33,274 nt of DNA from positions 1 through 33,274 of the forward strand of contig PBOD01000236.1 in assembly GCA_002724215.1 (NCBI GenBank). The letters are read 5' to 3'. A program made the translations under genes and the position numbers. Positions within the stretch are counted from its first letter, which is position 1. Each line of letters opens with the position of its first letter. Positions 24,505-32,353 of the stretch are shown here, in pieces. This DNA is from Gemmatimonadota bacterium (GTDB lineage: Bacteria > Latescibacterota > UBA2968 > UBA8231). The notes below the pieces were generated by a model. That model did no database searches and was not told where the DNA came from. It worked only from the letters and a program-made list of their open reading frames with translations.

Positions 24505-26433
24505 TCAGCCGATGTAGATAAGCCGGTTGCCGGTCATCCCGGTGCACAGGTCGATGATCAGCCAGATCCCGGCGGTGCCGAACGAACCCAGCACCATGCC
24601 CAGGAAAAGCGGACGCAGCCGCACGTAGAGCCGGGCGCCGCCGTATTTCAAGATCAGTGCCTTGCACAACCAGGCGAAGAAGACCGACGGCCAGATGATC
24701 TGCACCGGGTGCGGCAGCCCGACCGCGAGCCCGATGGGGTGAATCGGGAAGCCGACGAAGCGGTTCTTGACGAAGGTCAACAAGCCCATCAGCGCCGCGC
24801 CGAGGCCGGCGAAGGACAAATGCCAGATGTGGACGGGCTCGGGGCTGTTGATATTGCGCACGATCCAGTTGCCGGTGTAGTTGGTCATCCCGCCGAACTG
24901 CCAGCCGCCGAGGTTGATCCCGCCGTGCGCGTAGGCCAGATAGAGGACGGTAATGGCCGAGCCGGTGAAGGTGGCGCCGATGGCGATGGCGATAGCCCAG
25001 AACAACCGCCGATGCTCTAGCCGGGTGACCTCGGCGAGCTTGAGCCCGGTGGCGGCGGAGGCCATGACGAAGGTGCGGATATCGGCCGACCAGGGGAAGT
25101 TGAGCGCCAGTGCGGTCAGCCCGGATGGACCGACTACCGAGGAGCCGAGGGTGTTGACGGTGAAGACGGCGGGCGCTACCGGTGCGCGGCAGTAGGCCAG
25201 GCCGGCCTGGGAGATGATGCGCGCCAGACCGACGAAGATGATCAGGGCCGAGAGCTGGAAGACCACGGCGGTCAAAAGACCCATATTGCCGATGTAGAGC
25301 CAGGTGGTGCCCAGTACCAGGCCGCCGAGCAGGCCGAAGACCGCCACCCGGTAGGAGAGCAGTTCGCCCGAGTCATCGACCGAATCGTCGCCGTGCCAGG
25401 CCTTGCGCCAGACCGCCTTGAGGTGATGGCGGCCGCTCCACATGCTGGAAAAAACCAGGAAGAACATCGCGCCCAGCGCCAGGTGCGCGATGCTGGGTGG
25501 GGCGGGCGAGGAGTAGGGCTGCTCCGGCCCCAGGCTCCAGCCCAGCATGCGCAGCGCCCCCATCGCCAGCATGTTGAGCATGGCGAAAAACCAGATGCCC
25601 ATCGACACGTCGAGGTTGAGCAGGTACGAGAGCCCCATCACCTCGAAGAGCGGGCGGAAGTTGATCCACACCGAGTTGCGCATGATCGGCACGTGCACAT
25701 TGAGGTCGATCCAGGGCACGAAGTTGAAGTAGCGGTGCAGGGCGTTGACCGAGCCGATAAAGGCGGGGATGGCGAAGCCGACCCAGGTCAGGTAGTTGCG
25801 GAAGAAGGGCGGCACGGTTTCGTCGCGGTCGTTGGCGCTCATCTCCAGCGGCAGCGTGGCCAGCGGGAAATTGAGCCGCTCGCGCTCGACCCACTGCTTG
25901 CGCAGAACAACCAGCAGGCAGAGGGTGGTGAAATAGAGCGTGGCGATAAACAGGCTCCAGCCCAGGAGCGGGCGCAGCCAGACGGCCCAGGGGATGGTCT
26001 CGCCCTTGGAGATGCCCTCGAAGAGTTTCTGGATGGCCTCGTAGTCGTCGACGACCAGCGAGGCCGGGAGATAGGGGTGGATCAGTGCGACCCAGTCGTT
26101 TTCTACCGTGGCGTAGTAGACGAAGCCCCCCATCAGCGGGATCAGGTTCATGACCAGACCCCACGAGGGGATAGCGGCGCCGACGACCATCATGATGTAG
26201 ACGGTGGCCAGTTCGCGCGGGGAGAGGCGACTGCCGGTGAGGATTTTGGCCAGGGGGTTGATGACCAGCGTGAGCAGGAAGAACAAAAAGAGCGCGGCGC
26301 CGGTGGAGTAGTCGGCGGCCATCGGCGAGCTGTGCATTACCAGCACGCTGATGGGCTCGCCAGCCGAGAGCGTCAGGCAGCCGACGACGCCCATGGCGAT
26401 GGCGCGGAGGGTGACGCCGCGGCCGGCCGGCAC
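24505..26433 (-). CDS. Large polytopic membrane protein (DUF6785/DUF6784-like)
   Basis: 642 residues from a GTG at 26433 that overlaps the stop of the PhyH gene by one base (TAGTG), which indicates translational coupling. The frame is open much further upstream, but that stretch overlaps the PhyH gene and reads as non-protein. There are about a dozen hydrophobic helices, for example GAALFLFFLLTLVINPLAKIL, ELATVYIMMVVGAAIP, GLLGGLVLGTTWLYIG and a late PSVFFAWLCKALIL. It resembles a large, uncharacterised family in environmental phyla (DUF6785 and DUF6784), with an arrangement like oligopeptide-type transporters. It is the only plausible transporter in the window, so substrate uptake is a reasonable guess. 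Confidence 0.82.
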   Translation of the reverse strand: MPAGRGVTLRAIAMGVVGCLTLSAGEPISVLVMHSSPMAADYSTGAALFLFFLLTLVINPLAKILTGSRLSPRELATVYIMMVVGAAIPSWGLVMNLIPLMGGFVYYATVENDWVALIHPYLPASLVVDDYEAIQKLFEGISKGETIPWAVWLRPLLGWSLFIATLYFTTLCLLVVLRKQWVERERLNFPLATLPLEMSANDRDETVPPFFRNYLTWVGFAIPAFIGSVNALHRYFNFVPWIDLNVHVPIMRNSVWINFRPLFEVMGLSYLLNLDVSMGIWFFAMLNMLAMGALRMLGWSLGPEQPYSSPAPPSIAHLALGAMFFLVFSSMWSGRHHLKAVWRKAWHGDDSVDDSGELLSYRVAVFGLLGGLVLGTTWLYIGNMGLLTAVVFQLSALIIFVGLARIISQAGLAYCRAPVAPAVFTVNTLGSSVVGPSGLTALALNFPWSADIRTFVMASAATGLKLAEVTRLEHRRLFWAIAIAIGATFTGSAITVLYLAYAHGGINLGGWQFGGMTNYTGNWIVRNINSPEPVHIWHLSFAGLGAALMGLLTFVKNRFVGFPIHPIGLAVGLPHPVQIIWPSVFFAWLCKALILKYGGARLYVRLRPLFLGMVLGSFGTAGIWLIIDLCTGMTGNRLIYIG

Positions 26434-27332
26434 TAAGGCGCGACCTTCCAGCGGTAGGCGCTCTGTCCCTGCTGCTGCCCATCTAGCGCCGCCACCCAAA
26501 GCCGGCACCATTCGTCGTAATCGCGCAAGACCGAATCTGGATGGGATCGGCTGCGTACCGCGAAGTCCGGGTAGTAGGGCCGGCCAGAGGGCGTGCCGGT
26601 CTTCTGGTAGCGCAGGTCCATGCTCCAGCGCACGGTGTCGGAGCGGTTGGCCGTTGAGCGGTGGGGTGTGCCTTTGGCCATCAACAGCAGGTCGCCCTTG
26701 TCCATTGGCAGGGTCACCGGCTCGGCTCCGGCCATCTGCTCGTCGTCGTTGACGGTCAGCAGGTTGTGCTTTATATGGTGCTGCATCATCCCGCGGGCGT
26801 GCACGCGCGGAACCAGTTGCATGCAGCCGTTTTCCGGCGTGGCTGCAGACAGCGGCAGCCACACGGTGAGGACGAAGTGCGGATCAGTCGCCGGCTGGTA
26901 GGCGCCGCCATCTTGGTGCCAGGGTGCCACGTGCGGGTCGCCGCCCTTGGGGGTCAGCCCCGCGGGGAGTTTGGCGCGCGTGTGCTGGACCGGACTGCAG
27001 GTGATCTCCGGCCCGACGAGATTTTCGACGATGTCGAGCAGTGTGCCATTGGCCAAAAATTCAAACGAGGCCCGGCCGCGGAAGTGCATGATATCCAGCC
27101 CGTCGTAGATGGCGTCGTTTTCGCGGCAGATCGCGATCAAGCGGCGGTTAAAGGGCTGGTCGGCGTAGAGTTCGGAAAGCGTGCCTGCGGCCATCATTTC
27201 CCTGGCTCGGCGGCTGATATGCGCCTCGTACTCGGCGATGACCGGATCGAGGTCGGCGTCGGCGAGCGCGCCGCGCAGCAGCAGATAGCCGTCTTGCTCG
27301 AATTGCGCTACTTGGGTGGGGCTTAGCGTCAT
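26433..27332 (-). CDS. PhyH-family Fe(II)/2-oxoglutarate dioxygenase
   Basis: 299 residues. Triad His139 and Asp141 (PWHQDGGAYQ) and His224 (GTPHRSTANRS), with Arg235 for 2-oxoglutarate. The loop ENGCMQLVPRVHARG is typical. This protein is in the more canonical HQD branch and carries both the metal and cosubstrate residues. Its stop shares a base with the start of the downstream membrane-protein gene, so production of the two is coupled. A weak GGAA site precedes the ATG. The substrate may be what the membrane protein carries (inference). Confidence 0.93.
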   Translation of the reverse strand: MTLSPTQVAQFEQDGYLLLRGALADADLDPVIAEYEAHISRRAREMMAAGTLSELYADQPFNRRLIAICRENDAIYDGLDIMHFRGRASFEFLANGTLLDIVENLVGPEITCSPVQHTRAKLPAGLTPKGGDPHVAPWHQDGGAYQPATDPHFVLTVWLPLSAATPENGCMQLVPRVHARGMMQHHIKHNLLTVNDDEQMAGAEPVTLPMDKGDLLLMAKGTPHRSTANRSDTVRWSMDLRYQKTGTPSGRPYYPDFAVRSRSHPDSVLRDYDEWCRLWVAALDGQQQGQSAYRWKVAP

Positions 27333-27418
27333 GCGGCGTATTCCATTGATTGCGTGTTAAGCCACTACAAATTATAGCGATATTCGCCCGTTGTCACTAC
27401 AACGGAGAATGAGATAGA

Positions 27419-27742
27419 GTGAAAATCGCCTACGGCACGTACGCCCTGCCCGAGACGCCGCTGGCAGCAGCCATCCCGATGCTCGCTGACCTCGGCTACG
27501 ACGGTGTGGAAATCTGCATCAGCCGGCAGCAAGTCGGTTCGGTGCCCGACGAGCTGAATCCGGCGCGCCGGCAAAAGATAAAAGGGCTGTTGCAGTGGTA
27601 CGGGCTGGGACGACCTCATTACCCTGGAGGCCAGCCTGGCGGTATGGGGCAAGCCCGGTTACGACCTGCTCGGCACCGCGCGCCGGTCGTAACCGGCGCT
27701 GGATGGTGCGCCTTTGCCACAGCCGGGGTGGCGCGGACCTAG
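27419..27742 (+). pseudogene. Collapsed sugar isomerase/epimerase (TIM-barrel) gene
   Basis: The GTG at 27419 starts a good match to the first ~60 residues of xylose-isomerase-like sugar phosphate isomerases/epimerases: KIAYGTYALPETPL, ADLGYDGVEICIS, ELNPARRQKIKGLL. After residue ~60 the frame turns into low-complexity Gly/Pro/Arg text. A different frame from 27606 reads WDDLITLEASLAVWGKP and ends in a stop at 27690, plausibly the original C-terminus. A complete enzyme is about 260-290 residues, so roughly 200 are missing. I read this as an internal deletion that left the two ends fused out of frame. Confidence 0.65.
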
Positions 27743-27771
27743 GGTATAGTGTCGCTGTTGCCGCAAATTAA

Positions 27772-27804
27772 AAAGCCCCGGACCAGATATTGGTGCGGGG
27801 CTTT
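27772..27804. terminator. Hairpin terminator, bidirectional candidate
   Basis: AAAGCCCCG (27772-27780) and CGGGGCTTT (27796-27804) form a perfect 9-base inverted repeat with a 15-base loop. A-rich sequence on the left and CTTT on the right give U-rich ends for both directions. It sits between the collapsed plus-strand isomerase and the minus-strand methyltransferase. Confidence 0.7.
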
Positions 27805-27824
27805 GCGATGGGGTGCCAATACCT

Positions 27825-28559
27825 TCAAGCGACCAGCCGCTCGTCTTTGAAAAAGGGAAAGTCGTAGTCGGGCAGGTGCGGATTGTTGGGATAGTCGAGA
27901 TTCTGGAGCGGATACGAATCCGTGACCGCCGCGACCTGCTTGACGTAGCGCTTGTGCAGGAAGGTCAGCTCGTAGACATTGTAGATCTCGTAGCGGTCGT
28001 AGCTAAACTTTTCGCCCCAGTTGTTGGCGTGGGTATGAACCAGGGTGTAGTTGCGCTCCAGGACCTTCATCATGTCGATGAAGTGCTTCTGAATCTCCGG
28101 GTGGTGCAGCCAGTGGACCTCTAGGCACAGGCCGATGGCGAGGTCGGCGAAGGTGTCGATATCGACATTGAGAAAGTACTCGTACTCGTGCCCTTCGACA
28201 TCAATCTTGGCAAACGCACCCATGCCGACCTGGCGCTGGCGGCAGTGCTCGATAAAGTCGCGGCAGCCCTCGCCAAAGCCCAGGCCCTCGGAGGTGTGGT
28301 TGATCTCGCGCGGCAGGGCCCAGTGGGCGATGGTGTGGTCGAAGCTGTAGATGGGCTTCTGATAGTGCTCGATGAATTCGAGCTCGGCGCGGTATTCGGC
28401 GCCGATGCCGTAGGAGAACAGGCAGCTGCAGCGGTCGAGCGCGAATCGCGGCACCACATAGCCGCCGTCTTCGCGCGGCCCCAGGCGGACCAACTCGTGG
28501 TCGGTGCGCTTGGGAATCAGATATTTGAGCATGTTATCCTGTGCGGCGCTGGCCGTCAT
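27825..28559 (-). CDS. FkbM-like methyltransferase
   Basis: 244 residues from the ATG at 28559; a GTG three codons upstream is also possible, and GAGG lies close to this ATG. SAM-dependent methyltransferase features: REDGGYVVP, then FSYGIGAEYRAELEF (SAM-loop region) and YSFDHTIAHW, with AFAKIDVEGHEYEYF in the D-I/V-E-G position that marks the FkbM family. The product probably methylates an oxygen on a sugar or small molecule in the cytoplasm. The gene stands alone, ends at a hairpin terminator, and has AT-richer DNA upstream. Substrate unknown. Confidence 0.82.
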   Translation of the reverse strand: MTASAAQDNMLKYLIPKRTDHELVRLGPREDGGYVVPRFALDRCSCLFSYGIGAEYRAELEFIEHYQKPIYSFDHTIAHWALPREINHTSEGLGFGEGCRDFIEHCRQRQVGMGAFAKIDVEGHEYEYFLNVDIDTFADLAIGLCLEVHWLHHPEIQKHFIDMMKVLERNYTLVHTHANNWGEKFSYDRYEIYNVYELTFLHKRYVKQVAAVTDSYPLQNLDYPNNPHLPDYDFPFFKDERLVA

Positions 28560-28701
28560 AATCCTCACCCTGCTGAAATTTTTGCAAGCGTTATTTTAAA
28601 TATCGCCGCTTGGGAAAATTTCTGCAGTGCTTTATTTGGGCGAGGTTTACGGCCCCTTGGCAGCGGAGCGCGAGGCGGGATAGTATCCGTGCCGCGGCCG
28701 G

Positions 28702-29001
28702 TCAGATTTCGTAGTCGAAGACCAGCACATCATCGACGATCGGCCGCAGCAACTGCTGGCCGAGCGCCTTGTGGTCGGGGTGGGGCAGGTAGGCATCGCG
28801 GGCGTCGGCGTCGGCGAAGGTCATGACGAAGCCCCAGTTGAAGCCGTGCTGTTTGCCCTCGGGGCTGTTGTCGTCGCCACCGCTGACGGATTCGATGCCG
28901 GAGATTGTGTCTTTGAGGGCGATGAGACCGTCTAAGAGCGCGGCCTTCTGCTCCGCGGTCGCATCGGGTTTGAGTTTGAGCAGGACGATGTGCTGGATCA
29001 T
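28702..29001 (-). CDS. Dabb-domain (stress-responsive A/B barrel) protein
   Basis: 99 residues from the ATG at 29001, with GGAG 6 bases upstream. The whole protein is one dimeric alpha/beta-barrel Dabb domain: MIQHIVLLKLKPDATAEQK, FNWGFVMTFADADARDAYLPHPDHK. Such small proteins occur as stress proteins or as cyclases/decarboxylase helpers, and the sequence does not decide which. Its start lies 15 bases after the stop of the PhyH gene at 29016, so the two are probably translated from one message. Confidence 0.92.
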   Translation of the reverse strand: MIQHIVLLKLKPDATAEQKAALLDGLIALKDTISGIESVSGGDDNSPEGKQHGFNWGFVMTFADADARDAYLPHPDHKALGQQLLRPIVDDVLVFDYEI

Positions 29002-29015
29002 CGGTGTCTCCGTTG

Positions 29016-29804
29016 TTATTGCAGGTATTTTCCGGGTATCCGCGACATCTCGTATTCGGCGCTCGGGTCGCGGTCGGCGATTAGTGCGGGGATTTCGTCG
29101 GTCCAGTAGGCCGGCGGCTCCTCGGTGGTGCGGGTGTGCCAGGCCAAGACCAGCGTCCGCCGCTCGTCGGTGATATTGCGGCCTGCAGCGTGCAGGATCC
29201 GCGCGTCGCCCAGAACCAGCTGTCCCGCCTTGACTGGCACGTCGACCTGTGCGGGATCGTCGCCGAACATAATGGGATGATCTTCTTCGATAAAGCGCGC
29301 GCCCTGCTCGTGTGCGGGTACCAGCTGGTCGTGCAGCGGCACGCGGCGGTGGTGGGTGCCTGGAATAACCCGTAGACAGCCGTTTTCCGGGGCCGTGTCG
29401 CTGAGGTAGTAATTGAGGAAGATGGTCTGCGGCCAGGGCGTGGTGCTCAGCGGATCGTTCCAGCGCATCCAGTCCTGGTGCCAGTAGAGCGGCGGTCCCT
29501 TGGCTTCCTTGGTGAGGATGATAATGCTGCCGGCGGGCTGGAAGTCGTCGAAGCCGAGTTCGGCTAGAGCTCGGTATGACGGTGCCCACGAGAGCAGTTT
29601 GTCGATGACGGGATTGTCTTCCCCTCTGACGCCGATGTGCTGGCCCTGATACACCAGATCTGCCGGCTCCTCGTGGTCGGCGATCAGCCGCTCGGTCTCG
29701 TCTCGCAGCTCCTGCAGGAATTCTTCGGTAACGATATCGTCGATGAGGCAATAGCCGTCGCGGAGCATCTGGTTCCGCGTTGCGATGGCGACTTCCGGAG
29801 TCAC
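29016..29804 (-). CDS. PhyH-family Fe(II)/2-oxoglutarate dioxygenase
   Basis: 262 residues from a GTG with AGGAG 7 bases upstream. His109 and Asp111 (YWHQDWMRW), His205 (ARILHAAGRN) and Arg215 or Arg216 complete the triad and cosubstrate site. The stretch PLHDQLVPAH and the VLGDARILHA motif are shared with the PhyH protein at 31440 (PLHDQLGSAH, VLGDGRALHA), so these two are close relatives of one subfamily. It is followed by the Dabb gene on the same strand. Substrate not inferable. Confidence 0.93.
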   Translation of the reverse strand: MTPEVAIATRNQMLRDGYCLIDDIVTEEFLQELRDETERLIADHEEPADLVYQGQHIGVRGEDNPVIDKLLSWAPSYRALAELGFDDFQPAGSIIILTKEAKGPPLYWHQDWMRWNDPLSTTPWPQTIFLNYYLSDTAPENGCLRVIPGTHHRRVPLHDQLVPAHEQGARFIEEDHPIMFGDDPAQVDVPVKAGQLVLGDARILHAAGRNITDERRTLVLAWHTRTTEEPPAYWTDEIPALIADRDPSAEYEMSRIPGKYLQ

Positions 29805-30260
29805 GGGCTTTCTCCTCTGTGTGTGCGGTAGGCTAAGCCCTTGACGAATGAACGTTCTCGATGGGCTACGAGCTCAGCGCCGATTTGATGGACGTTTTTG
29901 CCACGCCGTGCTCAGGGCGATGGCGGCAATGATAAAGGAATTTTGGTGCGTGGCGTCAAGTGTAGCCGGGTGCTGCTAGCGCCCTGCGGGGAGTCCGCGG
30001 GACCCGGGAAAGTAGACGCTGCCCCTGCCCTGCGGTGCAGATCTGCCGCACAGGCCCGCTGCGCCGTCGGATTCAATCGCTGCGCAGGCGGCACCGTATA
30101 AAGCAATTAGCGAATCGTCTGGTCAAGCCGATGTGCAGTCTGCATTTTATGCTTCTGTGCGTACTTTACGCAAAGATGGGTGGAGCGACATGAGTGAGCA
30201 CAGCGCTTTTAAACAGCCCGCATTGCGCGCGCAAATTATCAACCGCGTCCCGTTGGAAAT
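29805..30260. other. Intergenic region, no gene seen
   Basis: About 450 bases between divergent genes. Short frames here look random. AT content rises near 30100-30260, where promoters for the flanking genes might lie, but I could not assign boxes. Confidence 0.45.
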
Positions 30261-30485
30261 ATGACTATCTCCGCCCTATTGTCCGCTTCACTATCCCGCT
30301 GTAAAACGTGGGCTGCATTCGCGTTGCTGCTATGCGTGGTCTCCGGTCTTTTGTTCGCGCCGGTGACCCAGATCGGTTCTGCCGCGGCGGTCGAGCTCTT
30401 TCAGCGGGTAGTGGCTATAGATCCCGACTATGCGCCCGCGCGCCAGAATCTTGCCGCGGTGACCAAATCGGTTACCGCGCCATAA
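30261..30485 (+). pseudogene. Collapsed TPR membrane protein
   Basis: 74 codons. It begins like the N-terminus of a membrane protein: a polar stretch, then a membrane helix (TWAAFALLLCVVSGLLFAP). It passes straight to a C-terminal TPR helix pair, AVELFQRVVAIDPDYAPARQ. Intact members of this type are several hundred residues, with many helices followed by TPR repeats. The join after FAPVTQIG looks like an in-frame internal deletion of the middle. A tiny functional protein cannot be ruled out. The ribokinase gene begins 18 bases later. Confidence 0.55.
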
Positions 30486-30503
30486 TTGGGGAAGGAAAAG
30501 CCC

Positions 30504-31436
30504 GTGCGTAAACCCCGTATCACCGTCGTCGGCAGCTTTGTCGTCGGCCTGACCATCCGCCTGCCGCGGCTGCCCGTGCTGGGCGAGAGTCTGTTCGGCG
30601 ACGAATACGACCTTGGGCCCGGCGGCAAGGGCAGCAACCAGGCCATCGCCGCAGCGCGCCTGGGCGCGGATGCGAGCCTGCTGGCCTGTGTTGGCGACGA
30701 CCTTTTGGCCCAGGTCGCCTGGGATACCTTCCGCCGGGAGGGGATCGACCCGGCGCATATCCGCGAAATTCCCGGCGTCAACACCGCCGTCGGGGTGGTG
30801 CAGTTATTGCCTGGGGACGACAACTGGATCGTCGGTCATCTGGGTGCCAACGCGCATATGCGACCGGAAGACGTCGATGCGGCCGCCGGGGCCATCGCCG
30901 AGAGCGATGTGGTGCTGATGCAGTTCGAGACGCCCGCAGCAGTGATCCGGCGCGCCCTGGAATGGGGCCGCGCGCACGGCGTGTGCACGCTGTGGAACCC
31001 GGCGCCGGCCCGGGCCGTGCCACCAGATCTGCTGGGCCTGGCCGACATCCTGACCCCCAACCAGACCGAGCTGCGGATCTTGCTGGATCTACCGCCCGAT
31101 GATCCGACGCCCGACGAGGATCTCGCTCGTCGCCTGCTGGATATCGGCGTGCGGCAACTGGCGGTGACGCGCGGCGCGAGCGGGGCGCTGCTCGTTACCG
31201 CAGAAGGGATTGCCCACGTGCCGTCTGTCGCCGGCCTCGCCGTGGTGGACGTTACTGGCGCCGGCGATAGCTTCAATGCGGCGTTGGCGGTGGGGCTGGC
31301 CGAAGGCCTCGATCTCGAGCGGGCCGCAGCCCGCGCTTGCTGCGCCGGAGCTTTCGCGGTTCAGCGCCTGGGCGTTATCGACGGCTTGCCGACGCGGGCG
31401 GAACTGGATGATTTCATCGCGACAAAGGGAGCATGA
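30504..31436 (+). CDS. Ribokinase-family (PfkB) sugar kinase
   Basis: 310 residues from the GTG at 30504, with GGAAGGAAAAG 5-15 bases upstream. PfkB signatures are present: GPGGKGSNQAIAAARLGA (substrate binding, residues 38-55) and VTGAGDSFNAA, with catalytic Asp255. NPAPARAVP and LTPNQTELRILL are typical of ribokinase rather than fructokinase, but other furanoses or nucleosides are possible. It phosphorylates a sugar with ATP in the cytoplasm. The PhyH gene follows immediately, with a start 4 bases beyond the stop, so the two are one transcription unit. Confidence 0.93.
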   Translation: MRKPRITVVGSFVVGLTIRLPRLPVLGESLFGDEYDLGPGGKGSNQAIAAARLGADASLLACVGDDLLAQVAWDTFRREGIDPAHIREIPGVNTAVGVVQLLPGDDNWIVGHLGANAHMRPEDVDAAAGAIAESDVVLMQFETPAAVIRRALEWGRAHGVCTLWNPAPARAVPPDLLGLADILTPNQTELRILLDLPPDDPTPDEDLARRLLDIGVRQLAVTRGASGALLVTAEGIAHVPSVAGLAVVDVTGAGDSFNAALAVGLAEGLDLERAAARACCAGAFAVQRLGVIDGLPTRAELDDFIATKGA

Positions 31437-31439
31437 GCA

Positions 31440-32285
31440 GTGGGTGTGGATTGGGCAGCTAGGCGCGCGCAATTGCAGCGCGACGGCGTCTGCATTATCG
31501 AAGACGTGCTCGACGACGCGATGCTACAGCGCGTCCGCGCCATCGCCGCTGCACAGATCGCCGCGCTGAGCGCCGACGACCGGCGCGAGCAGCGCTCCAC
31601 CGGCTCGATGGTGGCCAACCGCCACTTGCCGCAGCTGGCTGAATTGATTGCCTGGCCCGGCACCTGGGACGCGCTCACACGCCTGGGCTATGCCGATTGC
31701 AAATTCTCGCGGGCCTATCTGATCAGCAAACCGCCGCACAGCCCGCAGCTATTTTGGCACCAGGACTTCACCGCCTGGTCGGGCGAGCCCCGCGCTGGCG
31801 ACGAGGTCTCGCCGCAGCTCTTCGCCATGTTCTACCTGGTCGATACTGACCGCGCCAATGGCTGTCTGCGCATCATTCCCGGCTCGCACCGCAAACGCCA
31901 CCCGCTGCACGACCAGCTCGGCAGTGCCCACAGCGACGCCAGCCGCCGCATGGACGACCCGGATGCAGCGCTCTATTCATCGGTGCCCGACGAACGCGAT
32001 CTCCCCGCCCGTGCTGGCGACCTAGTGCTGGGCGACGGTCGCGCTCTGCACGCGGCTCATGCGAATACCACCGCTTGTGAGCGTCCGCTGATCACCCTCT
32101 GGTACCACCCGGATTTTTCGCGGTTGCGCGAAGGCACCCAGCGCCAGATTAGCGAACTGGCGCGAGCCGAAGTCGAGCACTGGCCCGAGCGCAATCGCCG
32201 GACGGTGGCTTCGATGATCGCCGATTATTCGGGAGACGCGCCGGCCTTGCCCAGGGACCGGGTGCCGGGGCCGAATTTTGTCTGA
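31440..32285 (+). CDS. PhyH-family Fe(II)/2-oxoglutarate dioxygenase
   Basis: 281 residues from a GTG at 31440, 4 bases after the kinase stop; GGGAG lies 8 bases before it. His107 and Asp109 (FWHQDFTAW), His204 (GRALHAAHAN) and Arg215. It shares PLHDQL and the VLGD-R-LHA motif with the PhyH at 29016, here on the other strand. Pairing with a sugar kinase suggests a sugar or nucleoside-like substrate (inference). Confidence 0.93.
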   Translation: MGVDWAARRAQLQRDGVCIIEDVLDDAMLQRVRAIAAAQIAALSADDRREQRSTGSMVANRHLPQLAELIAWPGTWDALTRLGYADCKFSRAYLISKPPHSPQLFWHQDFTAWSGEPRAGDEVSPQLFAMFYLVDTDRANGCLRIIPGSHRKRHPLHDQLGSAHSDASRRMDDPDAALYSSVPDERDLPARAGDLVLGDGRALHAAHANTTACERPLITLWYHPDFSRLREGTQRQISELARAEVEHWPERNRRTVASMIADYSGDAPALPRDRVPGPNFV

Positions 32286-32353
32286 CGGATTTGCACCGCC
32301 CTGCCGCCGCGCGAGAAAGAGTTCGCGGTCGATTGGCATCGCCAGACCTTCGC

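Noticed and set aside
26434-26862. Upstream extension of the membrane-protein frame
   Set aside because: Overlaps the PhyH gene, reads as non-protein, and the coupled GTG at 26433 gives the expected family length.
28702-29751. 349-codon frame including the Dabb protein
   Set aside because: The first 250 codons are antiphase to the PhyH gene; the ATG at 29001 has its own ribosome site and gives a normal Dabb length.
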